From Dissophora ornata (taxonomy: Eukaryota > Mortierellomycota > Mortierellomycetes > Mortierellales > Mortierellaceae), in NCBI GenBank assembly GCA_025201705.1, contig MU616632.1, forward strand, positions 15,670-73,589: a stretch of DNA of 57,920 nucleotides. The letters run 5' to 3'. Below, in pieces: positions 1-10,407 of the stretch (positions are counted from its first letter, which is position 1; each line of letters begins with the position of its first letter). A program made the translations under genes and the position numbers. Below the pieces are notes generated by a model, which was not told where the DNA came from, did no database searches, and saw only the letters and a list, made by a program, of their open reading frames with translations.

Positions 1-190
1 CAAAGTGGTGTTGGTCTTGAGTGCCTCCGACAGTGCCTGAGCTCCTTCATTCCCAATCGAGTTGCTCTGCAAGTCCAAAGTGGTCAAAGTGGTGTTGGTC
101 TTGAGTGCCTCCGATAGCGCCAGAGCCCCTTCATTCCCAATCGAGTTCCCCTTCAAATTCAAAGTGGTCAAAGGGTTGTTGGTCTTGAGT
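1..190 (-). repeat. 84-bp LRR-coding tandem repeats (end of array)
   Basis: The first 190 bases hold about two and a quarter 84-bp units encoding 28-residue leucine-rich repeats of copy 1. The backbone codons for EALKTNTTLTTL are almost identical between units, while the codons around LxLxxNxI differ. The array continues to the left of the window. Confidence 0.8.
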
Positions 191-1865
191 GATTTTACAA
201 GTACTTGAAAATCACTAGCTCGAGGTGTCATCTCAATGGATAACTTATGAAGATGTGTTGATCTTTTGGGTTGTAAACTAGAAAGTTTTACGAAGTCCTT
301 GGATAGAACAATATGAATTTTTTTCATGTTGGTATGCTCTATGATACGAACAAGAATTTCATATCGTGTGGATGTCGAAAGTAGTTTGCTGGCAATGCTT
401 GCTTTAAACCTGTCGAGATCGAGTCGAAGAATTGATACACTTGACACCTTGAGTACTTTTTCAAATGCTTCAAGATCAGCCGTGGAGCAATCCCAGTCGA
501 ATGTGATATCCAAGTCGTAAACACCAGCCTTCGCTTTGCTGAGGGCCTCATAGAACTCGGCTGCAGCAAAACTAGACTTCAAGGTTAATTTGATACTCCC
601 AAGTTGCTCATCAAATACACCTCCTGCCAACTCGACCACATCACGCAGCTTCTGGGTGTGCGCTTCTTGATAGCCTGCTCGATAGTGGTGGCGGCAGACC
701 CATTTGACGTAGCCATCCTTAGTTGTCATGCGGTACAGATTGCCCAGCAAGTTATCCGAGCTGTTCGATGATAGATACGACCCTAGTTGGCGCAGGTCGA
801 CTCCTTCCAATCCCTCGGCCCCAGCAAAGTAGGTAGCAAGATCTTGCTGCGACATTATCGCATTACCATCAACGTCGACGCTGTCCAACTTTTCGATTAG
901 AGTACGAATCTCCTCCAGATATTTCAGAGAATAGTCAACCCCCTCGATAACCTTCGACGTGACCGAGTCGATGGTGGACTGGGCAGAATCGAGAATGTCC
1001 ACCACCTTCAAGCTCGCCAGCGCTGGTACCACATGGCCTGCGATACTCGTCCCGACCTTAATCATCTTGAGCATCAACATCAAGAAAGGTCCGTATTTTT
1101 TGAAAAACTCTGTTGGCTTGTTGATGACATATCCTTCATGGTTGGCCAGGTGAAGGTGGTGAGGGATCTTGCTTCCGGGTGCTTTGGTGTGTTCACCACA
1201 CTCACAGATGAAACGCAAGCGGAACTTGGTGCGGAGCATGGTCTTCGGGTCCCAGGATGTCGACTCTTCAGGAAGAACAATGAACAACCTTGGGATGGTG
1301 TATTCAAGCAGCTCATAGTTTTGAGTCAATATGGCCTCTGTCTTGCTCTGGATCAGAATCAAGCGATCATTCATCTGTTTAGTCAGCTCCCAAACTTCTT
1401 GGGCAATCCTCTGCGTCACATCGCCTTGATCATGAAGTCCATCCAGCTTGTGAAGGACTGTGCCTTCAAATCCAGGATTTGTAATTGGCATTGGAGAGTC
1501 AACATGGACATGCTTGACTGTGGTGGACATGAAAACCTCCAGGACTACATTTGGGCAATGTTCGATTCGGTAAGGCTTAATTCTAAGGTGTATAAATAAA
1601 ATTAAAGCACCTCCTCAGCATGGCTGTTCTTCTTGACTTGATTCAACTATGTATTGAGTCCACATCTGCATGCTTTTCGTTACATGTTTTTATGTGAATC
1701 CCTCATCTTAGGGACGACCACTTCGCCGTTCTCGACATGTTTGACCCCAGGAAAGACCTCTTGGATGTCGAACCAGTAAATGATATTCTTCCCATCGACA
1801 TTGTGGAGAGGAATTTTTCTGATATCTGACTCCCCAGTCAAGCGGAAGGATTGAGTGTCTACCAT
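1..1865 (-). CDS. LRR (RNI-type) receptor-like protein, copy 1, partial at left edge
   Basis: Partial gene; start codon at 1865, C-terminus beyond position 1. Exon 1 is 1684-1865 and exon 2 runs from 1582 off the window (intron 1583-1683, gtaacg...ttag, phase 2); 588 codons are visible. It has a ~60-residue N-terminal module beginning MVDTQSFRLTGESD, a middle helical region with the motif FICECGEHTK, then 28-residue leucine-rich repeats (LTTLDLQSNSIGNEGA type) at the window edge. The repeats are of the ribonuclease-inhibitor/NLRC3 kind, so binding of a protein partner is likely, but ligand and function are unknown. No NACHT or kinase domain is visible. The reading frame stayed open wherever I checked it. 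It is a close paralogue of the gene at 6555-8853, with the intron at the same codon. Upstream lies a shared segment with a decayed transposase-like ORF. Confidence 0.75.
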
Positions 1866-3408
1866 CGCTGGCTGTTGATGACTCAAGTTTGTGAATAAGA
1901 ATGTGAGAAGGCGAGTGAGGATGTGAGTGCTGAAAAAAAAATATGAGATGGAGAGAAAGAGATTGATATGAGGGATTTGCGAAAGCATGAGTAAACATGG
2001 TGCTGCCACCACAGTAACTGCGTGAGTTCATCATGCAGTGTTTTGCTGAAAGAGGATCTGCATAAGACCCCGACGAAGTCGGACTGTCACATTGTGCTTC
2101 GCCAACGGTATTTTTTCTCCCGCCACATGCCGCCCCTGTTTCTCAAGGATATCTAATATCCATTTCCCGGTCGATTGCAACCCTCACAGGATGGTCTTCG
2201 ACCCTCTCGCAAGACGTTTCACTTGCGGCTAGCTTTTATGATAGCTACAATACTGATGCAGCTCTCAAACTCGATACTTCCCGAGAGCGCAATAAAACTT
2301 GTCGGAATCAAAAATAATTTGCCAAAGCCGCAATGTCTCCATGATAAATGCAGGGGATATAAAAAATGAACAGATAACTTTTTGGTTGTTATCATGTCCT
2401 TTAGCCTCTCAACACAAAAGGATTCCTACCCGTTTCTCCTAAAGTTCTTCGACACCAAATTGTCGGCATGCACAAAACTGCTCTGCAAGTATTACTTTTG
2501 TTTTTGGTGCGTAGATGGAATTCGTCGCAAGGGTCCTTTCACGAAATTTGATATGTAGTTTACCACGCCCTCCCCGAGGCTCGGCAATATCGATTTGATC
2601 ATCGCTACAACCATGTCGCCCCTAATCCTCAAACTCAAGGGCGTCAATTCCATGGTTCCGGTCCAACTTCAACCTTTGTAAAGCAATCCTGATTCAAATC
2701 CCCTTCAAAGCGAGGTTCACCTGCAGAATATAGGTCATTCTGGGGTCATGAGAGAATTACCTTTCAATAGGTGTATTTTTCTGGGATAATTCCAGGCCAT
2801 TTTATCTTGACAGCGACAATGGACAAGACTCGTTTCTTCGTCAATATGGCCGGGAGCAAGGCGAACATGCAAAAGGTCCAGGTCCACATCGTTCTTACGA
2901 TGGGACACTTAAGCATGTATGCAGGCATTGGGGTGAGGAGCACCAGATTACCTTCACGCGCCATTCTGCAGGTGCCGGATGCAAAGCGTATATTCGTATA
3001 AAGAAACTAGTTAGCCAAGACCAAGTCGATGTCGAGTATCATTAAAACACAGCCACAGCAATCTCCCAAAAGCAGTGGCCGCAGGTCATCTTGGGGTTAA
3101 CGAGTTCGAACGGGCAAGGGGACAGATTTCAAGAGAGTCATAATTGGAAAGCTATCAAAAGCAAGCTGCGTCTTAGCGGCGAGCAGCTGCAGACGGCAAG
3201 GATATGCGCCTGTCAGATACAACGAGTGTTTTTCTTCATCTTGATCTGACAATCGGCATTATTAATTTGTATCTTGACACAGCTTGAACGTGGTGGGAAA
3301 CCCCTTCCTAGGTTATTCGACAAATACGGAGATATTCGATATGGCCTGTGCTGTAAGAGGAAGATTATGTGCCATAAAAGTGCAGAGCGTGGCGATGTAG
3401 ATTGACGA
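1866..3408. repeat. Upstream segment shared with 8854-10407 (duplicated unit)
   Basis: This stretch upstream of LRR copy 1 can be followed line by line in 8854-10407 with scattered substitutions and small indels. Shared landmarks include the ggtattttttctcccgcc block near 2107 and 9062, the block around 2772/9797, and the end point gattgacga at 3400-3408 and 10399-10407. Homology stops there in both copies. Apart from the decayed ORF at 2780-3200 I see no intact gene in it. The first ~250 bases must hold the promoter of LRR copy 1. Confidence 0.8.
2780..3200 (+). pseudogene. Decayed zinc-finger/transposase-like ORF, copy 1
   Basis: One frame here reads like real protein: WDNS..FYLDSDNGQDSFLRQYG, then a Cys/His-rich part with CRHWGEEH, GCKAYIRIKKL and VDVEYH, followed by a stop. 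A one-base difference from copy 2 at about 3045 and another at about 3144 shift the frame. On either side the same protein-like sequence continues (K-H-S-H-S-N, then FERARGQI). The spacing of Cys/His residues resembles FLYWCH or WRKY-GCM1 zinc fingers found in MULE-type transposases. The family is inferred, and the ORF is certainly broken. Confidence 0.4.
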
Positions 3409-3894
3409 GAAGTGATGCACTTCAAATGGCGACGCGCTCCCAGTCCTGATTGCTGTCAATGCGGTTGGGCAACGGAATACAAGGACCACATGCTCTTCTT
3501 ATCTCCTACCAAGCGCCAGACCTGGGTCACCTACCTCACGGACCTCACTACCAAGTCTATCTGGAGCGACCGAGACCTCTGTGCCCTATATTCAGTAGAC
3601 ACGGCCCCGCATAACCATAGGTCCCCAATACCGACGCCACCTTACATAGTCTCAGCTGATCGCTTATGGCGTCCAAGGAATATGGCAAATGCATTACGTC
3701 TTTGTCCTTGACGGCCACACCGTTCCAATGGACAAGATGTCCCAATCCATGCGGAGGATGGCTCTCCGTGCTAAAACACTTCAAGCACGCGACTGAGAAA
3801 GAACAGAACAGACAAGTTGGACATCTTTTATTTCCGTGGCCTCATCGCCTCGGTTTGAATAAACAACTGGCCCAAAAAAAAAAAAAAAAAAAAA
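3409..3894 (+). mobile_element. 5'-truncated LINE 3' end (reverse transcriptase C-terminus plus poly(A))
   Basis: The frame from 3415 encodes RAPSPDCCQCGWATEYKDHM, matching the zf-RVT pattern C-x2-C...H at the end of LINE ORF2 (the last Cys is Ser here). The frame then breaks. The natural ending continues in another frame at 3665-3796 (YGVQGIWQMHYVFVLDGHTV, then a stop), typical of LINE C-termini. An AATAAA signal sits at 3858-3863, followed by 21 A residues at 3874-3894. This is a dead, 5'-truncated retroelement copy. Its left end coincides exactly with the end of the duplicated segment. I could not find a clear target-site duplication. Confidence 0.65.
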
Positions 3895-4714
3895 TAAGGT
3901 CTTTAGCCTATTGCCCTGTCAGCATCAGATAAGCCAGGAGGTCTAAAGCGATAGCTTTGTCGTTCGAGAATTGGTAACAGAAAAAATCATTAAAGGCAAG
4001 ATACACCTTATTTCATTATTGCCATGTCTGCCATACCATAAACACTTTAGTAACATACACTTTCCACATGGAGTTCATTGTGAAATCATTATAATCATTT
4101 CACAGGATCTGTTCAAGAATACACGGTCCCCGTAGGCGTTCAAAGAAGCCCTCTCCTCTCCAGCATATATATCTGGTTGCAAGGGTCTTTGACATTTTCG
4201 AAATCAGATGCGCTCCGGATCCGGAGTTGTTGAGGATGCGTGTTACGACTTGAAGGGAGTGAATGCGTCGCTGTCGCTGATTAATTAGTTGAAGTAGAAT
4301 CTGTGTAGAAGAAAGATTGCAGTGGGAGTGAGGGTAAAAGCGAGAAAGCCCTCATCAACGATAGACATCTGAGACATTGGTATCATAAAGATCGATTTCA
4401 ACATGCATGTTGGCCTATTTCTTTTCTGCAGGGTAATATTTCTACATGTACACCGGCTGATTTTACTACATCTTCAAGATAAAAGATAACCCTCGTTTTA
4501 AAGTTGTTTAAGAGGACGGATTAGGTCAGATTTGTACTAGGAGTTTCCCAGCATGACTGCCCTAAGGTGCTATTAGTTCCGGCTGATACGAAGACTCATT
4601 CGTCGTGGTATCTCTTGGGGCGAGGCAGCAGAAGGTACGGGATGTGCATCGTGCACTTCATCTCGATTGATTTGCTTTTTCTGGAAGAGGTAGCTTGATT
4701 CTGTCGCGTGTTGT
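3895..4714. other. Intergenic, AT-rich, no gene seen
   Basis: I found no ORF or RNA gene I could support here. It lies between the LINE tail and the 3' side of the minus-strand gypsy relic, so an LTR of that element would be expected in this stretch. I could not identify paired LTR ends by eye. Confidence 0.5.
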
Positions 4715-6060
4715 CTATTTGGACGTGCTGACCATTATTCGGATTCCTTTCCGTTCAAAAAGATGGTGTCCTGGTTCCCAAAAGTTCTCGCTGAGAGGGT
4801 AGGGTAGTCCATTTGAACCAATACTCCTGTCTTCCATCTCCGGAGAGGTCAACACGGTGGTCAAGTATTTCTTCGCTTCCAAGATACTGCGGTTTTCAAA
4901 TCCATCGAGTACTAACTTCAACCGGAGTGGAGCAAAACCACGTTTGAGAAATGTTCCGGTACCATCTTTCAATTCGTATGCTTCACCTGTGTTGCGGCGT
5001 ACGACAATGGACTTTCATATCGTGGACTGAATTTGTCTCCCATGATTGAATTGAGCGTCATGACTTTGGCGCCATCTGGGAAGGAGTTATGTAACACGGC
5101 GTCATTGAACCTTTGGATTATTCATTGCTGTGTTGCTTGAGCTTTGAGACTGATGGGTGGGAAAGCAGTTTCGGTCATGTATAGCAAGCGTCCCATGGGC
5201 TCATCATGGGACAGTAGATGATTCTTGTAGTTGGTGATGTTGTGAAAGCCGTTGCAAAGAATAGTTAGAAAGGCGACAAACCGTGCAGGGCCACGATGCA
5301 TCTGTTGGTGGCAAGCTGGGAGACTTTTAGGTGGTCTCCCCAAGTATGGCCGGCGTCCTTCACTTCTTTTCATTTAATATGCCTTTCTGAAACGCCATTG
5401 GTATTGACGCGCGGGTGGGGAGAAACGATGTGTCGTTCCCATTTCTGTCAATAAGGCTCTCACGATAGAGCTGGTGACATTGTCGGATTGTAGCACGCGA
5501 GGAAATCCAATATGTGTGGCGCGTTCAAATACAAGGGGCTCCAGGATGATGAAGCGTGTGCAGACATCAACGACAATGAGCAAGCACTCGTATATTGGAC
5601 CCTTGGAGTCTTTTAGAATGGTGGGAATGTTCCTGCCAGGTCTATAGCAAGATGTTCGCCTGGTAACTGAGCATGCATAGTCTTCTTGGGATCTTAGCGC
5701 GGTGGTCAGTGTAAAGTGCGAATGTGCGATCCCAAAGATAGTAGAAGAGCTTTTCGAGCGCGAAAACAACTCCAAGAAGCTCTTTTCGTATAGCGGAGCA
5801 ACGACGTTCACGGTCTTGCAATGCGCGCCATAAAAGAAAAGTATCTCTTCGCCAGATTTGTTGATACGGCACAGCACCCACGCCTACATTGGACGCGTCA
5901 CATAAAACGGTAGATTGAAGTCAAGGGAAGTGTAGGATTGGTGTAGCAGCCGACAGTTCCTTGAAGGCATTGAACGACTCTAATTCCACTTTTGTTGACA
6001 TGAATGGTGTTTTGTGATTGCGACAATTGTCCAAGGGGGCAGCTTGGGAATAAAGTAATG
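4715..6060 (-). mobile_element. Ty3/gypsy (chromovirus-type) polyprotein relic
   Basis: Several broken minus-strand frames read in polyprotein order. At 5642-6000 is an RNase H region (TRKELLGVVFALEK-like, ALYTDHRA). At 5374-5650 is an integrase core (VVDVCTRF..LEPLVFERAT, HIGFPRVLQSDN, RALLTEMGTTHRFSPP). At 5122-5373 comes the integrase C-terminal part (GFHNITNYKNHLLSHDE). At 4715-4972 is a chromodomain remnant (GLPYPLSENFWEP) after LKDGTG/FAPLRLKLVLDGFEN. Stops, frameshifts and deletions separate them, so it cannot be active. Recognised by motif only; the reverse transcriptase part is nearly gone and no LTRs were found. Confidence 0.65.
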
Positions 6061-6554
6061 TGTAGATGAATATGCCCAAGTATGATTAGATTCGGGAGGC
6101 AGTGGAGGGAGTTTCCCAGCTGTTGATGTTTGTAAGCTTTGTGTAGGGTCAACTCAAAGGCTAAGGCTAAGGATGATGCTGGCAGCGCTGGAACTGGAGA
6201 GAATCTTGTTGGAGTAAGTAATCACGACTACGACGACGATGACGACGATGATAATGAGGATGAGGATGAGGATAAGGATGAGGATGATAGCGCGCAGAAT
6301 CGCATGCAATAAAATCTCTTATTCCTGTGTGCCGCTGTGTTTACTGTGTAGGGATGAATGAGTAGGATGCAACCCTGGAGAGAACCGATGACCGATGATG
6401 GTGATGATGGTGATGGTGATGAGGAGGGTGGCATCAGATGTATGAATGTATGGTTTTATGGATTTCCACGAAGCTTTGATATTCTCCATGGTGTTGTTCA
6501 TCATGTCAGTCTCATTTCCTGATTCTACTTGACTGATGGTTGCTGTTGATGCTG
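6061..6554. repeat. Intergenic with GAC/GAT microsatellites
   Basis: This stretch holds imperfect trinucleotide runs (GAC GAC GAT GAG GAT) at about 6224-6286 and a GATGGT run at about 6393-6425. ORFs across them encode only Ser/Pro homopolymers and are artefacts. It lies just downstream of the stop of LRR copy 2. Confidence 0.7.
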
Positions 6555-8853
6555 TTATGTCGCAATGTTACATCTGCTGGCCTTTGACACGTTAGTCAGT
6601 GCCAGAGCTCCTTCTCCATCCCCAATGTCGGTTTCCATCAAGTTCAAAGTGGTCAAAGTGGTGTTGGTCTTGAGTGCCTCTGACAGTGCCAGAGCTCCTT
6701 CATTCCAAATCGTGTTGCAGTACAAGATCAAAGTGGTCAGAGTGGTGTTGGTCTTGAGTGCCTCTGACAGTGCCAGAGCTCCTCTAGGACCAATCGCGTT
6801 TGCCCCCAAGTTCAAAGTGGTCAAAGTGGTATTGATCTTGAGTGCCTCCGACAGTGCCTGAGCTCCTTCATAATTAATCGAGTTGTCGAACAAGTTTAAA
6901 GTGGTCAAAGTGGTGTTGGTCTTGAGTGCCTCCGACAGTGCCAGGGCTCCTTCCTTTTCAATCGAGTTGAACTGCAACTTCAAAGTGGTCAAAGTGGTGT
7001 TGGTCTTGAGTGCCTCCGACAGTGCCAGAGCTCCTTCATTCCCAATTGAGTTGTGATAAAAGTTCAAAGTGGTCAAAGTGGTGTTGGTCTTGAGTGCCCC
7101 CGACAGTGCCAGAGCTCCTTCCTTCCCAATCGAGTTGTCCTTAAAGTTCAAAGTGGTCAAGGGGTTGTTGGTCTTGAGTGATTTTACAAGTACTCGAAAA
7201 TCACTGGCCTGAGGTGTTATCTCCAAGGATAACTTTTGAAGATGTGTTGATCTTTTGGGTTGTAAAATAGAAAGTTTTACGAAATCCTTGGATAGAACAA
7301 TATGAATCATTTTCATATTGGCATGTTCTATGATACGAACAAGTATTTCATATCGTGTGGATATTGAAAACATGTTGCTGGCGATGCTTGCTTGAAATCT
7401 GTGGAGATCAAGCCGAAGAATTGATACACTTGACATCTTGAGTGCTTTCTCAAACGCTTCAAGATCGGACCTGGAGCAATCCCAGTTGAATGTGATATCC
7501 AAGTCGCAAACACCAGCCTTCGCTTTGCTGAGGGCCTCATAGAACTCGGCTGCAGCAAAACTAGACTTCAAGGTGACTTTGATACTCCCAAGTTGCTCAT
7601 CAAATACACCTTGTGCCAACATGACTACATCGCGCAGCTTCTGGGTGTGCGCCTGTTGGTAGCCTGCTCGATAGTGGTGGCGACAGACCCATTTGACGTA
7701 GCCATCCTTAGTTGTCATGCGGTACAGATTGCCAAGCAAGTTATCCGAGCTGTTGGCTGATAGATACGACCCTAGTTGGCGCAGGTCGACTCCTTCCAAT
7801 CCCTCAACGCCAGCAAAGTAGGTAGCAAGATCTTGCTGTGACATCCTCGCATTATCATCAACGTCGACACCGTCCGACTTTTGGATTAGTGTACGACTCT
7901 CCTCCAAATATTTCAGAGAATAGTCAACCCCCTCGATAACCTTGGACGTGACCGAGTCGATGGTAGACTGGGCAGAATCGAGAATGTCGACCACTTTCAA
8001 GCTCGCCAGCGGTGGGACGACATGGCCTGCGATACTCGTCCCGACCTTGATCATCTCGAGCATCAACGTCAAAAAAGGTCCGTATTTCTTGAAAAACTCC
8101 GTCGGCTTGTTGACGACATATCCTTCATGGTTGGCCAGGTGAAGGTGGTGAGGGATCTTGCTTCCGGGTGCTTTGGTGTGTTCACCACACTCACAGATGA
8201 AATGCAACCGGAACTTTGTGCGGAGCATGGTCTTCGGGTCCCAAGGTGTCAACTTTTCAGGAAGAATAATGAACAGCCTTGGGATGGTGTATTCAAGCAG
8301 CTCATAGTTCTGGGTCAATATGGCCTCTGTCTTGCTCTGGATCAGAATCAAGCGATCTTTGATGTCTTGTGCGTCCTTCAAAACTTGCTTGACAATTTCC
8401 TGCGTTACATGGCCTTGATCATAAAGTCCATCCAGTTTGTGAAGGACTGTGTCATCCAATCCAGGATTTGTAGTTGACATCGGAGAATCAACATGGACAT
8501 GCTTGACTGCGGTGGACAATACAACCTCCAGTACTACATTCGGACAATGCTTGATGCGGTCAGGCTTGATTCTAAAGTGCAGAAATATTATAAAGCATGT
8601 CCTCAGCATGGCTGTTCTTCTTGACTCGATCCAACTATGTATTGAGTCCACATCTGCACGCTTTTCGTTACATGTTTTCTTGCGAATCCCTCATCATGGT
8701 GACGGCAACGTCGCCGTTCTTGAGATGTTTGACCCCAGGAAAGATCTGTTGGATGTCCGACCAGTAAACGATATTCTGCCCATTGATATTGCTGAGAGGG
8801 ATTTTCTCGATATCTAACTGCCCAATCAAGCGGAATGATTGAGTGTCTGCCAT
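6555..8853 (-). CDS. LRR (RNI-type) receptor-like protein, copy 2, complete
   Basis: Exons 8672-8853 and 6555-8571 (intron 8572-8671, gtaacg...tttag, phase 2) join to 732 residues; start MADTQSFRLIGQLD at 8853, stop TAA at 6555. Residues 1-75 form a compact module ending IKHCPNVVLEVVL that could be a beta-grasp header (inference). About 75-540 is helical/mixed with FICECGEHTK. The last ~200 residues hold seven 28-residue leucine-rich repeats, the last degenerate (LMETDIGDGEGALALTNVSK). The repeats resemble the ribonuclease-inhibitor type, implying a protein ligand; the role is unknown, possibly recognition or signalling. There is no signal peptide or membrane segment, so it is probably cytosolic. 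It is a tandem paralogue of the gene at 1-1865, with identical intron position. Confidence 0.8.
6590..7150 (-). repeat. Seven 84-bp LRR-coding repeats
   Basis: Units of 84 bp repeat through this stretch; on the plus strand each shows caaagtggtcaaagtggtgt followed by tggtcttgagtgcc. The consensus 28-mer is LTTLNLxxNSIGNEGALALSEALKTNTT. Nucleotide identity between units is very high except in the codons around LxLxxNxI, as expected for an array maintained by unequal exchange or gene conversion. Confidence 0.85.
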
Positions 8854-10407
8854 CGCTGAACTTTGGTGACTTATGGATGTAAAAACGAATGTGAGAAAGC
8901 GAGTGAAGGTACGAGTGCTGGAAAAAAGATGAGATGAAGAGAAAGAGATTGATAGTCTATGAGGGATTTGCGGAAGTATGAGTAAACATCGTGCTGCCAC
9001 CACAGTTACCGCGTGAGTGCTCCATCCAGTGGAATTCATGCAAGAACTGTCACATTGTCCAACGGTATTTTTTCTCCCGCCCATGCCGCCCCGGTTTCTC
9101 AAGGATATCTAATATCCATTTCCCGGTTGATTACAACCCTCTGAGGAACGTCTTCGACCCATGTCCTTTACCCAAAGGCCACCTTCTCACAAGAAGCTTC
9201 ACCTGCGGCCAGCTCTACGATAGCTGCTGTAGTGATACAGCTCTCAAACTCAATACTCCCGACACCGCAATAAAACTTGTCGGAATCAAAAATAATTGCC
9301 AAAGTCACAATGTCTCCATGATAAATGCTTATTTTTTGGGAAGGAATAAAAATGCCCAAATAATTTTTTCGTTGTTATCATGCTCTCTTCGCAAAAGGAC
9401 TCCAACCCACTGTTCCCTTTCGTTTCTCATGACAATTCCTGAAGTTCTTCGATACCGGATTGTCGGCATGCACAAAAATGCTGTGCGAGTATTACCTTTT
9501 TCTCTTTGGTGCGCAGATGGAATTAGTCTCATGGGGCCTTCCACACCTAAATTTAATATGGAGTTACTACGCCTCCCCGAGCCTCGGTAATATCGATTTG
9601 ATCATCACTACAACCATGTGACTCCAAATCCTCAAGCTCAAGGACGTCCTTCACTGCTCTTCCGACTATGATCCCATGGTGACGGTAGAACCTCAACCTT
9701 TGCAAAACAATCCTGATTGACTTCTCCCCTACAGAACGAGGTTCGCCTGCAGAATATCAGTCGTTCTGGGGTCACGAGAGATTTGCCTTTCAATCGGTGT
9801 ATTTTTCTGGGATAATTCCAGGCCACTTTATCTTCTCAGTGACAATGGACAAGACTGGTTTCTTCGTAATTTTTCCCGGAAGCAAGGCGAACATACAGAA
9901 GGTCCAGGCCCACATCGTTCTTACGATTGGACACTTTAGCATGTATGCAGGCATTGGGAAGATGAGCACCAGAATACCCTGATGCGCCATGCCATTCTGC
10001 AGGTGCGGAATGCGAAGTGCATATTCGTATGAGGAAACTAGTTAGCTGTGACCAAGTCGATGTCGAGTATCATTGAAAATACAACCACAGCAATCTCCCG
10101 AAAGTAGTGGCCATAGATCCTTTTGGGGTAAACGATCTCGAACGGGCAAGGAGACAGATTCAAGAGAGCCATAATCGGAAGGCGATCGAGAACAAGCTGC
10201 CAGATGAAACGAGCGTTTTTCTTCATCTTGATCTGACAATCGGCATTGTTACATTATATCTTGAAACAGCTTGAAAACGTGACGGGAAAAACCCTCCTGG
10301 GTTATTCGTCAATTACGCGGATATTCGATACGGCTTGTGCTGTAAGAAAAAGATGATGTCCCAGAAAAGTGCAGTAACGTGCAGAGCGTGGCGATGCAGA
10401 TTGACGA
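8854..10407. repeat. Upstream segment of LRR copy 2, duplicate of 1866-3408
   Basis: Follows 1866-3408 closely and ends at the same word, gattgacga (10399-10407). It contains the LRR copy 2 promoter on its left side and a second decayed copy of the transposase-like ORF (next feature). No intact gene was seen. Confidence 0.8.
9805..10245 (+). pseudogene. Decayed zinc-finger/transposase-like ORF, copy 2
   Basis: Same relic as at 2780-3200. Readable parts are WDNSRPLYLLSDNGQDWFLR and HVCRHWEDEH, then (after a frameshift) VDVEYH and GVNDLERARRQIQESHNRK. It has an in-frame stop before HVCRHW, where copy 1 has Lys, and a TGA after EYH that probably replaced a Trp codon. The two copies are broken mostly at different places, so decay continued after duplication. 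The MULE/FLYWCH identity is inferred. Confidence 0.4.

Noticed and set aside
1033..1599. 188-residue plus-strand ORF (and the matching one at 8022-8477)
   Set aside because: It is the antisense shadow of the LRR protein exon in both copies; its apparent conservation follows from the duplicated sense gene.
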